A stretch of DNA of 30,855 bases, taken from the NCBI GenBank assembly GCA_018375675.1, contig JAHACW010000025.1, positions 1-30,855 on the forward strand. The letters run 5' to 3'. Positions 1 to 8,445 of the stretch are shown here, piece by piece. Numbering within the stretch: the stretch's first letter is position 1; each line of letters opens with the position of its first letter. The DNA comes from Actinomyces sp. (GTDB lineage Bacteria; Actinomycetota; Actinomycetes; Actinomycetales; Actinomycetaceae). Under the pieces are notes generated by a model. The model was not told the DNA's origin. It ran no database searches and saw only the letters and a program-made list of their open reading frames with translations. Made by a program: the position numbers and the translations under genes.

Positions 1-754
1 TGCCGACCTCGGTCGCGTTGGTCGCGGCGTCGTACACGCGGTTCTCGATCGTGCCGAAGGCCGGCGAGGGGCGGATGTCCCAGCGGACCTCGTCGAAGCC
101 CTCGATGACGCCGGTGCGGATCATGTCGTCCGTGTACGCCTCGAGGTCCTCCCACGTCGCGAACTGGCGCGGAATACCGGCGGTGGGCAGCTGCTGGAAG
201 ACCATCGCGCGGTTGGACGCGTAGCCCGTGTCCTCGCCCGCCCAGAAGGGAGAGGACGCGGAGATCGCCTGCAGGTGGCCCAGGTGGGCGGTGAGGGCAG
301 CCTGGATCGGGAGGATCTTCGCGCGATCCTCGACGCCGACGTGCACGTGGACGCCGTACAGGAGCATCTGATGCCCCCAGTAGGCGGTGCGCTCCACCAG
401 CTGCGCGTAGCGCTCGGAATCGGTGACGCGCTGGCGGCCGGGGCGCGCGAAGGGGTGCGTGCCGGCGGTGGCCAGGTCGATGCGCAGGTCCGAGGCCAGG
501 GGGGTCAGGTAGTCGACGCAGTCCGTTAGGTCGGCCATGCACTCGGCGACGGTCGAGCGAGGCTTGGAGACGACCTCGATCGTGTTCAGCAGCATCTCGC
601 GGTGGACGCCCGGGTAGAGCTTGCCGTCGGTCGTGGCGCGGTCGATGATCGCATCCGCGCTCTGGCGCAGGTCGTGGGAGTCGCGGTCAACGAGCTGGAG
701 CTCCCACTCGACACCGATCGTGGAACGCTGGGAGGAACCGAAGGGCAAAGACAT
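1..754 (-). CDS. YbdK/GCS2-type carboxylate-amine (glutamate-cysteine) ligase, 3' end cut off by window edge
   Basis: The reading frame opens at ATG 754 on the minus strand and stays open for 251 codons to the window edge, so the C-terminus is missing. The start is supported by AAAGGA about 6 bases upstream. The N-terminus has the GCS2/YbdK signature GVEWELQLVD at residues 14-23. Further in come LNTIEVVSKPRST and a GVHVHVGV metal/ATP-site segment, which are hallmarks of the family. Family members condense glutamate and cysteine (gamma-glutamylcysteine) or act as weak carboxylate-amine ligases. Actinobacterial EgtA, in ergothioneine synthesis, is a relative. No other thiol-biosynthesis gene is visible here, so the exact product is open. 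It lies 65 bases downstream of the THUMP-like methyltransferase gene in the same direction and could be cotranscribed with it. Confidence 0.88.
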   Translation of the reverse strand, partial: MSLPFGSSQRSTIGVEWELQLVDRDSHDLRQSADAIIDRATTDGKLYPGVHREMLLNTIEVVSKPRSTVAECMADLTDCVDYLTPLASDLRIDLATAGTHPFARPGRQRVTDSERYAQLVERTAYWGHQMLLYGVHVHVGVEDRAKILPIQAALTAHLGHLQAISASSPFWAGEDTGYASNRAMVFQQLPTAGIPRQFATWEDLEAYTDDMIRTGVIEGFDEVRWDIRPSPAFGTIENRVYDAATNATEVG

Positions 755-819
755 GTCAATCCTTTCGCTGGCTTCTTCCATTGTGGCAGGGTGACGAGCG
801 GTGTCGGCGGAGAGCTTCC

Positions 820-2061
820 TTACAGGTTTTTAGCCAACCGTCGGCAGATGATCGCGCGATGGCGCCCGTCCACGCGCGTCGCGATGACGGTCAGCTGCTC
901 GTCGCCTCCGCCCAGTTTCAACGATTTACGCAGGTCATCGGGGTTGATGTCGGCGCCGCGCTTCTTGATCTCGACGCTGCCCGCGCCGCGCGTTCGCAGC
1001 TCGGCGGAAATTGCCTTCGCCCGCAGGTTGGTCACCGCGAGGACCTCGAAGCGGTCATAGAAGGGGGAATCGGGCAGGTCGTCCCCGGTCAGGTAGGCGA
1101 TCTTGTCGGAGACGATGCCCGCGCCGACCTCGTCCGCGAGGCGTCCCAGGAGGCCCGATCGGATGACCGCGCTGTCGGGCTCGGCGACCATCGTGCCCAG
1201 GGGCGCGACCTCCACGCGAGGCGCGGGAGCGTTGGGCGCGTACCCCTCGGGTGTGGAGAGCGAATGGGCGGCCCCGGCCTCGTCCAAGAGGAGGCACGAG
1301 CGTCCGCGGCCCTCGGGGGACAGCGCGGGAGACCAGAGGGAGGCCTCGACGAGGTCGCCGCCCACGCTCACCCACTGCGCGTGCCAGGAGGAGGGGATGT
1401 GCTCGTATGCGATGCCTGGTGCCACCTTGATGCCGACGCGGTCGATCGTTGTGGCCCAGCCGAGGGCGAGCGAGAGGGGAGGGGACCACTGTTCCGGGTC
1501 CGTGATGCGCGCCGACCCGCGCGAGGCACCCGTGCGACGGGCGGGGTCCGCGAAGATTGCGTCGACGCCCTCGGCGGACAGTTCGTCCATGTCGAGGTCG
1601 GTGACGTCCCCCAGGCGGACCTCGGACCCCTCGAAGGCCCGCAGGTTCGCGGCCACGGCGCCGGCGGTATCGGGATCGATGTCGACCGCCAGCACGTTCA
1701 TGCCCAGGCCGGCGATCGCCATGGCATCCGACCCGATGCCACAGCCCAGGTCCGCGACGCGCGTCGCACCGCAGTCCCTGAAGCGCTGTGCGTGGCGCGC
1801 TGCCACGACGAGGCGCGTCGCCTGCTCGAGGCCGTCGCGCGTGAACACCATGTGGGAGGCAAATGGGCCAAATTTTGAGCGCGCGGCCTGGCGCAGGGCC
1901 AGCTGGGTGAGGACTGCGACCACGAGCTCCGCGTCGAGGCCGGAGGCGCGCAGGGCGGATCCGAGCTCGGGCAGCGGGATGGGGTTGGTGGCCTGCTTCG
2001 CTTGCAGGGACTCCAGCAGCTCCCAGCCGGGGGAGGACAGAATGGGGGTCAGGGCGCTCAC
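820..2061 (-). CDS. Class I SAM-dependent methyltransferase with THUMP-like C-terminal domain
   Basis: This is a 413-residue protein with a GTG start at 2061. A helical N-terminal part of about 95 residues precedes a Rossmann methyltransferase core. The SAM-binding motif I is VADLGCGIGSD at residues 102-112, an acidic motif II follows in LAVDIDPD, and a catalytic-loop-like DPARR lies at 162-166. The C-terminal third matches what is known as the THUMP-like domain of actinobacterial methyltransferases, which suggests an RNA (tRNA or rRNA) substrate; that is inference. No Shine-Dalgarno sequence is seen. Instead GACAAT lies six bases before the GTG, consistent with a leaderless mRNA. The opposite strand is also open for long stretches, which is a high-GC artefact. 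Confidence 0.82.
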   Translation of the reverse strand: MSALTPILSSPGWELLESLQAKQATNPIPLPELGSALRASGLDAELVVAVLTQLALRQAARSKFGPFASHMVFTRDGLEQATRLVVAARHAQRFRDCGATRVADLGCGIGSDAMAIAGLGMNVLAVDIDPDTAGAVAANLRAFEGSEVRLGDVTDLDMDELSAEGVDAIFADPARRTGASRGSARITDPEQWSPPLSLALGWATTIDRVGIKVAPGIAYEHIPSSWHAQWVSVGGDLVEASLWSPALSPEGRGRSCLLLDEAGAAHSLSTPEGYAPNAPAPRVEVAPLGTMVAEPDSAVIRSGLLGRLADEVGAGIVSDKIAYLTGDDLPDSPFYDRFEVLAVTNLRAKAISAELRTRGAGSVEIKKRGADINPDDLRKSLKLGGGDEQLTVIATRVDGRHRAIICRRLAKNL

Positions 2062-2067
2062 CCGCTC

Positions 2068-2073
2068 ATTGTC
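2068..2073 (-). promoter_or_regulatory. Possible -10 box giving a leaderless transcript of the THUMP-like methyltransferase gene
   Basis: GACAAT (minus strand) ends seven bases before the G of the GTG start, so transcription would begin at or next to the start codon. There is no ribosome binding site. The match to TANNNT is imperfect and no clear -35 is seen. The spacing equals that found before guaB and guaB3 in this window. Confidence 0.35.
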
Positions 2074-2149
2074 CCATCTCTTCAGGGACGAGGCCTTACG
2101 GGGCCTGCGGTGCGAGGCGCGGGCGGCGTCTCGCCCAGGGTGAACGCGC

Positions 2150-2176
2150 CTGGCACTCAGCTTGCCCGAGTGCCAG
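2150..2176 (+). promoter_or_regulatory. CIRCE operator (HrcA site) of groES
   Basis: CTGGCACTC, nine bases, then GAGTGCCAG: a perfect 9-9-9 inverted repeat matching the CIRCE architecture (consensus TTAGCACTC-N9-GAGTGCTAA) at 7 of 9 positions in each arm. It overlaps the -35 region of the groES promoter, where HrcA would block RNA polymerase until heat or folding stress. No hrcA gene is in the window. Confidence 0.93.
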
Positions 2177-2191
2177 GACCGCGCCTACACT
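2162..2191 (+). promoter_or_regulatory. groES promoter
   Basis: -35 TTGCCC (2162-2167), 18-base spacer, -10 TACACT (2186-2191). The -35 lies within the CIRCE element, the expected geometry for HrcA repression. The transcript would carry a leader of about 95 bases. Confidence 0.65.
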
Positions 2192-2294
2192 CGTGGAGGA
2201 AGCGCGGGAACACCCGCGACCGGTCCTGCACCTGACCCCCGCGACGGCAGGGAAAGGACGAGCACCTTCGTGACAAAGAAGAAAGGGAGCGACA

Positions 2295-2591
2295 ATGTCG
2301 ATCTCCATCAAGCCCCTCGAGGACCGCATCGTCATCCGCCAGGTTGAGGCCGAGCAGACCACCGCCTCCGGCCTGGTCATTCCGGACACCGCCAAGGAGA
2401 AGCCGCAGGAAGGCGAAGTTATCGCCGTGGGCCCCGGCCGCGTGGACGATAACGGTAACCGTATCCCCGTCGACGTCAAGGTCGGCGACGTCGTCATCTA
2501 CTCGCGCTACGGCGGCACCGAGGTCAAGTACGACGGCCAGGAGTTCCAGATCCTGTCCTCGCGTGACGTGCTGGCGGTCGTGGAGCGCTGA
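2295..2591 (+). CDS. groES: Co-chaperonin GroES (Hsp10)
   Basis: This 98-residue protein is full length for GroES. It has the N-terminal [13 protein letters not shown] strand, the mobile loop ([19 protein letters not shown], about residues 18-36), the [11 protein letters not shown] segment and the [19 protein letters not shown] core. GroES forms the seven-subunit lid of the GroEL folding chamber in the cytosol. The start is set by GAAAGGGAG upstream of ATG 2295. The gene is preceded by a CIRCE operator and followed at once by a strong terminator. No groEL follows, so groES is monocistronic and groEL must lie elsewhere. Confidence 0.98.
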   Translation: MSISIKPLEDRIVIRQVEAEQTTASGLVIPDTAKEKPQEGEVIAVGPGRVDDNGNRIPVDVKVGDVVIYSRYGGTEVKYDGQEFQILSSRDVLAVVER

Positions 2592-2615
2592 GCGCTTCGC
2601 ACACTGAACGCTACA

Positions 2616-2655
2616 GGGGCGGCCCGGAAGGAATCCTTCCGGGCCGCCCCTTTTG
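2616..2655 (+). terminator. Rho-independent terminator of groES
   Basis: A nearly uninterrupted 17-base GC-rich inverted repeat (arms 2616-2632 and 2634-2650) is followed by TTTT. It lies 25 bases after the groES stop and isolates it from the convergent gene at 2701. Confidence 0.92.
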
Positions 2656-2700
2656 TTCATCTCTCCCGCGCCGAGCATCCTTGCGGCGCGGCTCCTCGCG

Positions 2701-3513
2701 TCAGGACGCGGACTGCGCCGCCTGTTCGAGGATGGTGTTGCGGATGTAGGAGACGTCGCGGTAGCCGCTGACGAACGCCTTGTTGATGAACATGGTGGGC
2801 GTGCCGGTGATGCCGGACTGGTGAGCGCGCTCCTTGGCTGCCTTCACCGTCGTGGCGGTGTGGTCGGAGAGCATCGTCTCGCGGAACTTATCCAGGTCGG
2901 GCACACCCGCCTTGGCTGCGAAGTCAACGAGGGCCTGCTCGGAGTACTGGGGGTGTCCGGTCGGATCTGCAGCCTGGTAGACGACGTCGTGGAACTCCCA
3001 GAACTTACCCTGCTCGCCCGCAGCGATGCCCGCCTGGGCTGCCAGGGGAGAAGTCTCGGTGATCTGTGCCAGGTCGTACCACTCCACGCGCAGGGTGCCA
3101 TCCTCGACGAGGTCGGCCAGCGCGGGGTCGATCTCCTGGGCGAACTTCGTGCAGTAGGGGCACGCAAAGTCAGAGAAGAGAACCATCGTCACGGGAGCGT
3201 TAATGTCGCCCTTCGCCTGTGCGTCGTTCTCCTGGTGACGCACGAACGACTTCATGATCTCCAGGTTCTTCGGATTCGTCTGGCTGGGGGCCGCCGTCTC
3301 CGTGTTCTGCGGCATCTGTGCGGCCGCGGTCGGCGTGGCCGCCGGGGTTGCCTGGCTCGCCGGAGAGGTGGAGGAGAGCTGAACACCCATCCACACGCAT
3401 GCGCCTGCGAGGACCGCGGTGATCGGCGCGGTGACGAAGAACAGTGTCTTGTAGAGGTTGGTGGAGGTGTCCTCGGACTTTTTCTGTGTGGCCTTGGTGT
3501 CGTTGCTAGTCAT
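2701..3513 (-). CDS. Membrane-anchored DsbA-like thioredoxin-fold oxidoreductase
   Basis: This 270-residue protein starts at ATG 3513. The frame is open further upstream, but GGGAG sits 5 bases before this ATG, and an upstream start would run into the whiB terminator. A short cytosolic N-terminus and one transmembrane helix (about residues 23-45) precede an Ala/Pro/Thr/Ser-rich linker (about 47-80) and a DsbA-type domain. That domain has active-site CPYC (C118, C121) in DFACPYC and a cis-proline loop TGTPTMFIN near residue 237. The topology places the catalytic domain outside the membrane, where such proteins make or isomerise disulfides in exported proteins (the actinobacterial MdbA/DsbA-type system). 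No VKOR/DsbB-like partner is in the window, so oxidase and isomerase roles cannot be told apart. Confidence 0.9.
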   Translation of the reverse strand: MTSNDTKATQKKSEDTSTNLYKTLFFVTAPITAVLAGACVWMGVQLSSTSPASQATPAATPTAAAQMPQNTETAAPSQTNPKNLEIMKSFVRHQENDAQAKGDINAPVTMVLFSDFACPYCTKFAQEIDPALADLVEDGTLRVEWYDLAQITETSPLAAQAGIAAGEQGKFWEFHDVVYQAADPTGHPQYSEQALVDFAAKAGVPDLDKFRETMLSDHTATTVKAAKERAHQSGITGTPTMFINKAFVSGYRDVSYIRNTILEQAAQSAS

Positions 3514-3551
3514 GCGAGCTCCCGGAGAGGATGGGCGTTGTGGCGGGCAGT

Positions 3552-3586
3552 AAAAAGGTGCGGCACCGCGGTGGCGATGCCGCACC
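3552..3586 (-). terminator. Rho-independent terminator of whiB
   Basis: Inverted repeat GGTGCGGCA (3557-3565) / TGCCGCACC (3578-3586) is followed on the minus strand by TTTTT (complement of 3552-3556). It lies just after the whiB stop and before the DsbA-like gene start, so the two minus-strand genes are transcribed separately. Confidence 0.88.
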
Positions 3587-3603
3587 GGAAAAATGGATGC
3601 GCG

Positions 3604-3900
3604 TTAGGAGACGCGGCGACCGCGTCCGGAGGAGCGGATCTCTTCGCGTCGTTCTTCTTCAGTCATTCCACCCCAGATGCCGTAGGGCTCCTGAGCGGCC
3701 AGAGCGTAGGACCGGCACTGCTCGATAACCGGGCAGGTTGCGCAGATCGCCTTGGCGTTTGCCGCGCGGCGACGGCGCGTGGAGCCGCGCTCACCCTCGG
3801 GGTGGAAGAACAGCTCGGTGTCCAGGTCTCGGCACGCCGCTTCGTACTGCCATTCCCACGCGTCGATCATGGGTCCGGGCAGACGGGAGACGTCAGTCAT
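3604..3900 (-). CDS. WhiB-family Fe-S transcriptional regulator, WhiB3/WhiD-like
   Basis: A 98-residue protein with the four cluster-binding cysteines C23, C53, C56 and C62 (C-x29-C-x2-C-x5-C), the WhiB turn GIWGG at 74-78 and a basic C-terminal tail (SSGRGRRVS). The stretch ELFFHPEGERG and the following CPVIEQCRSYAL plus EPYGIWGG resemble WhiB3/WhiD more than WhiB1 or WhiB2. WhiB3-type proteins hold a redox-sensitive [4Fe-4S] cluster and act with the principal sigma factor. GGAGG 8 bases before ATG 3900 fixes the start. The gene has its own promoter and terminator. The subfamily assignment is from memory of the family motifs. Confidence 0.93.
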   Translation of the reverse strand: MTDVSRLPGPMIDAWEWQYEAACRDLDTELFFHPEGERGSTRRRRAANAKAICATCPVIEQCRSYALAAQEPYGIWGGMTEEERREEIRSSGRGRRVS

Positions 3901-3923
3901 TGGGTGCCTCCTTCATGTCTGTC

Positions 3924-3942
3924 GTGCCGACACTTTCGGCAC
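3924..3942. promoter_or_regulatory. Inverted repeat in the whiB leader
   Basis: GTGCCGA-CACTT-TCGGCAC is a perfect 7-base dyad just downstream of the proposed whiB transcription start and about 24 bases before the ATG. It could be an operator (WhiB genes are often autoregulated) or an mRNA hairpin near the ribosome binding site. Only the symmetry is seen. Confidence 0.45.
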
Positions 3943-3954
3943 ACGATGTCGGCA

Positions 3955-3984
3955 AGAATAGACACTTGTGCGGTAGTTATTCAA
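3955..3984 (-). promoter_or_regulatory. whiB promoter
   Basis: On the minus strand: -35 TTGAAT (3979-3984), 18-base spacer, -10 TATTCT (3955-3960). It is in the AT-rich part of the 292-base gap between whiB and the divergent MerR-type gene and faces whiB. Confidence 0.65.
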
Positions 3985-4089
3985 GGATCTTTCTCGAATT
4001 ATGATCCAGTTCTCAGATCGAGCGTGCCCGTTCTGTTAAAACGTGGAGAAATGCATGGTGTGCAGAGTGAACAGATTGTGAATAACTTT

Positions 4090-4119
4090 TTGAACAACTT
4101 GGGTGTGAGTGTCCTATCC
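4090..4119 (+). promoter_or_regulatory. Possible promoter of the MerR-type regulator gene
   Basis: TTGAAC (4090-4095), 18 bases, CTATCC (4114-4119). The -10 match is poor. The stretch 3985-4110 is clearly AT-richer than its surroundings, as expected for a divergent promoter region, and holds nothing else recognisable. Confidence 0.3.
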
Positions 4120-4192
4120 CTTCCTGTGGCGTGCGCGCTGCGAACACGCAAGAATCAGAGCAAGGTACGGACGAGGATCGGAGGGAGCGGAC

Positions 4193-5113
4193 ATGCCACG
4201 AGCCATACTGGCGCAGTCGGCGCACGCCGACCGCTCCCGCACCATGTCCTCTGTGTCCGATGAACTGGGAGTATCCCCCTCCACTCTGCGTACGTGGGAA
4301 CGGCGCTACGGCCTCGGTCCCGCGCAGCGCGAAGCCGGCGAGCGACGCCGCTACCAGCCCGAGGACGTTGACCGTCTGCGCGCCATGATCCACCACGTGC
4401 GTGCCGGTATGTCCGCCGCTGAGGCCGCCAAGCGCGCCCTCGCAGAAAGTACGCTCCTGCCTCGCCGAGGCCCGGCGAACGCCGCCCAGCTGCGCTCCGT
4501 CGCCCTCTCCGACGACTACCATCGCCTCGAAGAAGTGATCGAGGCCGCCGTCGCCAGCCACGGCCTCGTCCACACCTGGTCGCGATTCGTCGAACCGACC
4601 CTCAAATCCCTGCGCTCCGCTCCGGGCGGCGAACCCGTTGGTAGCGCGCCCGCCCTCATGCTGGTCAACGCCTTCCAGCGCGTGTGCCGCTCCGTCTACC
4701 AGTCCCGCCCGGCCCGCTCCCTCGTCGGAGGGGACCGCGTCGCGCTCATCTCCGACTCGCTCCACGAGACCGCCGCCCAAGTCATCGGCGTCGCTCTGGC
4801 GTGGTACGGCTGCGACGTGCGCATGCTCTCCAGCGAAAACTACGGTGGTGTCAGCACCGCAGAACGCTTCCGTGAGTACGTGCGCGCCGGCGTGCCCGCC
4901 CTCACCGTCGTCCTCGGATGCGGTGACGTGTGCGCGCAAACGGTGGAAAATCTCGTCGCACGATACGGAGTGCCTATGATCATGGTCGGCGCGGACGCCC
5001 CCGAGATCCTCTCCCCCCAGGTGCAGCGCGTGCGCACCATCAGCGCCTGCGTCGAGGAGGCCCTCGCCCTCCTCGCACCCCAGGCAGACCTGGAACTCGT
5101 CGGCCGCTCCTGA
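4193..5113 (+). CDS. MerR-family transcriptional regulator with a degenerate B12-binding-like C-terminal domain
   Basis: 306 residues starting at ATG 4193, chosen for GGAGGGAG 5 bases upstream; the frame is open to 4109 without a better start. A MerR winged helix-turn-helix occupies about residues 16-85 (LGVSPSTLRTWERRYGL, then RRYQPEDVDRLR). The remaining 220 residues follow the LitR/CarH plan: a helical bundle, then an alpha/beta domain (VALISDSLHETAAQVIG, later VPALTVVLGCGDV). The cobalamin signatures of that family, W-x(9-14)-E-x3-H in the helical part and D-x-H-x2-G in the alpha/beta part, are not present. It therefore probably does not bind B12 as CarH does. It is divergent from whiB. 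Target genes are unknown. Confidence 0.82.
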   Translation: MPRAILAQSAHADRSRTMSSVSDELGVSPSTLRTWERRYGLGPAQREAGERRRYQPEDVDRLRAMIHHVRAGMSAAEAAKRALAESTLLPRRGPANAAQLRSVALSDDYHRLEEVIEAAVASHGLVHTWSRFVEPTLKSLRSAPGGEPVGSAPALMLVNAFQRVCRSVYQSRPARSLVGGDRVALISDSLHETAAQVIGVALAWYGCDVRMLSSENYGGVSTAERFREYVRAGVPALTVVLGCGDVCAQTVENLVARYGVPMIMVGADAPEILSPQVQRVRTISACVEEALALLAPQADLELVGRS

Positions 5114-5128
5114 CGCCTGTGACGGCTC

Positions 5129-5156
5129 GCGCGCAATTGTGCCCTCAACTGCGCGC
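5129..5156. other. Weak hairpin after the MerR-type gene
   Basis: GCGCGCA (5129-5135) and TGCGCGC (5150-5156) can pair around a 14-base loop, 15 bases after the regulator stop. There is no T-run, so it is at most a poor terminator. Confidence 0.25.
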
Positions 5157-5230
5157 ACGCGGCCCCCACCTCCACCCGCGGTGCCTGGACAGGTGATACC
5201 GTGAAGGCACGTACCGGCAGGAGAACAGTC

Positions 5231-6505
5231 ATGAACGCCCCCTGGAACAACGAAGATCTGCGCCGTGCTTTTGACGCCGATTTTGACGCGCTCGTCGCCT
5301 TCGCTTCCCGGTCGAAGGCGCGGGTTGGTTTCGCCTTCCTGCGCGCCGATGGCCAGGTTGACCTCGGGCGTCCCCTCGACGCGCGCATCAGCGCCCGGAT
5401 GACCCACGTCTTTGCCCTCGCGCAGATGCGAGGCATTGAGGGGGCCGCACACCTCGTTGACCATGGCCTCGCCGCCCTCTCGGGCCCCCTGCGTGCGCCG
5501 AACGGCTCCTGGTACGCCGAGGTCGTGCCCACGTCAGAGAACAGCGCTACCCCCGTTCCCCGTGCGGTTTTGTCCCAGCGCGCGCAGTCCGCGATGATCG
5601 GTGCGGCCGCCGCTGCCGCCATGGTCGGGCACGAGGCCGCGCGCGACCTGCTCGCCGACCTCGAAACGGACCAGGATCAGCGCTGGTGGGACCCGTGCGC
5701 CGGCGCCGTGCGCGAAGAGATTGAGGCCGCGACCGGCCTCCGGTCGCCCCTGCGTCGCCTCTCCACCAACCTCGATACTGCTCAGGCCTACCTGGCTGCC
5801 TGGGAAGCGACGGGGGAGCGCGTCTGGTTCGACCGGGCGCGCTCGATCCTGCGCCTCGTCGGCGAGATCGCCGCGCGCTGCGCCTTCGCCCTTCCTGACC
5901 TCTACGACGAGGAATGGCGCCCCCTGCCCGCCTCCTCCGATCAGGCTCCCGTCGAGCTCATCCGCCCCGGCGACACGCTCCCCGGCCTCGGATTCAAGGC
6001 CGCCCGCCTCATCGGGCAGACTTGCGCAATCCTCACCCACATGGGCGAAAAACCCGGCCCCTGGATGATCGACACCGCGACTGCCCTCTACGACCGCGCT
6101 CTCGCCGATGGATGGACGAACGAGGGGGTGGGCGGCATCGTCTACACCCTCGACCCCGCCGGCGTCGTCGCCGCCCCCCAACGCATGCACTGGGTCGTGT
6201 GCGAGGCAGCCAGCGCCGCCCGCGTCCTCGCCGAGGTAGTGGACCCCTCGCGCGCCGAGGACTTCGCCGTCGACTACGCCCGTGCCATCGCCTGGGCCGA
6301 CTCCCACGCGCGCGCCGGCATGGGCCGCTGGATCCACGAGGTCGCCCCTGACGGCTCCGTCTCCATGCTCGTGTGGGAGGGACGCCCCGACGCCCTTACT
6401 GCCGCCCGCATGCTGGCACGAGGCGCCGCCCCGATCCATCTCACAGTCACCGGAGCGACCGCCGCCCGCTACGCCTCCCAGGCCAGCCGCAGCGCGTCCT
6501 CCTGA
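5231..6505 (+). CDS. AGE-family sugar epimerase/isomerase (N-acylglucosamine 2-epimerase or aldose-ketose isomerase type)
   Basis: 424 residues with start ATG 5231, preceded by GGCAGGAG; an in-frame GTG at 5201 lacks a ribosome site. The sequence shows the (alpha/alpha)6-barrel pattern of repeated helices with AGE landmarks: SARMTHVFALA at about residues 54-64, a WWDP segment near 155, QRMHWVVCEAASAARVL and, near the C-terminus, WEGRPDALTAARMLAR. The family includes N-acetylglucosamine 2-epimerase, cellobiose 2-epimerase, mannose isomerase and YihS-type isomerases. The N-terminal RMTH resembles the aldose-ketose isomerase branch, but the substrate cannot be decided. It is flanked by unrelated genes, so context gives no pathway. 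Confidence 0.8.
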   Translation: MNAPWNNEDLRRAFDADFDALVAFASRSKARVGFAFLRADGQVDLGRPLDARISARMTHVFALAQMRGIEGAAHLVDHGLAALSGPLRAPNGSWYAEVVPTSENSATPVPRAVLSQRAQSAMIGAAAAAAMVGHEAARDLLADLETDQDQRWWDPCAGAVREEIEAATGLRSPLRRLSTNLDTAQAYLAAWEATGERVWFDRARSILRLVGEIAARCAFALPDLYDEEWRPLPASSDQAPVELIRPGDTLPGLGFKAARLIGQTCAILTHMGEKPGPWMIDTATALYDRALADGWTNEGVGGIVYTLDPAGVVAAPQRMHWVVCEAASAARVLAEVVDPSRAEDFAVDYARAIAWADSHARAGMGRWIHEVAPDGSVSMLVWEGRPDALTAARMLARGAAPIHLTVTGATAARYASQASRSASS

Positions 6506-6515
6506 CGGTCCCTGA

Positions 6516-8129
<1,614 letters not shown>

Positions 8130-8151
8130 TCGCAGACAGAGCGTTCGGGAT

Positions 8152-8189
8152 GGGCGGGAGCAGTCGGTGGGCTGCTCCCGCCCGCTTCT
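8152..8189 (+). terminator. guaB terminator hairpin; left copy of a 34-base direct repeat
   Basis: Arms GGGCGGGAGCAG (8152-8163) and CTGCTCCCGCCC (8172-8183) pair perfectly over 12 bases around an 8-base loop, followed by a short T-rich tail (TTCTT, 8186-8190). Positions 8152-8185 recur base for base at 10249-10282, on the far side of the two-gene insert. Confidence 0.85.
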
Positions 8190-8407
8190 TGTATGCAAGG
8201 GTGACTCGGGGGGCGATGACGCTGTGTGAGTTGGTAACGTGCGTGTTTTGTCGTGGAGGCATTCAAGGATTTGTGTTGCGGCTGCGTGGGTGGGGGAGGG
8301 TGCAAAGGGTGTGGGGAGCTGGGTCTTTCGTTAAGTCGTGGCAGTGTGGCTGCTCTTGTCTTCCGGACTCTTCGGTGGCCTGTCTCGCTGGGTGTGAAGG
8401 GAGGAAG
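8190..8407 (+). other. Non-coding G/T-rich stretch between the guaB terminator and the tetR promoter
   Basis: This part of the 316-base gap has no convincing reading frame. The top strand is strongly enriched in G and T, with long runs such as GTGGGTGGGGGAGGGTG near 8288-8304. No RNA family, promoter pair or repeat is recognised. It is part of the lower-GC insert bounded by the 34-base repeats. Confidence 0.5.
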
Positions 8408-8430
8408 TACAATAAAACCGACCGACGGTC
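8408..8430 (+). promoter_or_regulatory. tetR promoter -10 box with overlapping palindromic operator
   Basis: TACAAT (8408-8413) is followed by the dyad GACCG-A-CGGTC (8420-8430) at the expected transcription start. Placement directly on the start site of a tetR gene is typical of TetR autorepression. The -35 is weak. The GTG start is 15 bases further on. Confidence 0.55.
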
Positions 8431-8445
8431 TGGAATGGAGATTAC

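Noticed and set aside
2270..2277. TGACAAAG before groES as another copy of the nucleoside-locus operator
   Set aside because: Only seven bases match, and it lies in the mRNA leader well downstream of the groES promoter, which is already explained by CIRCE.
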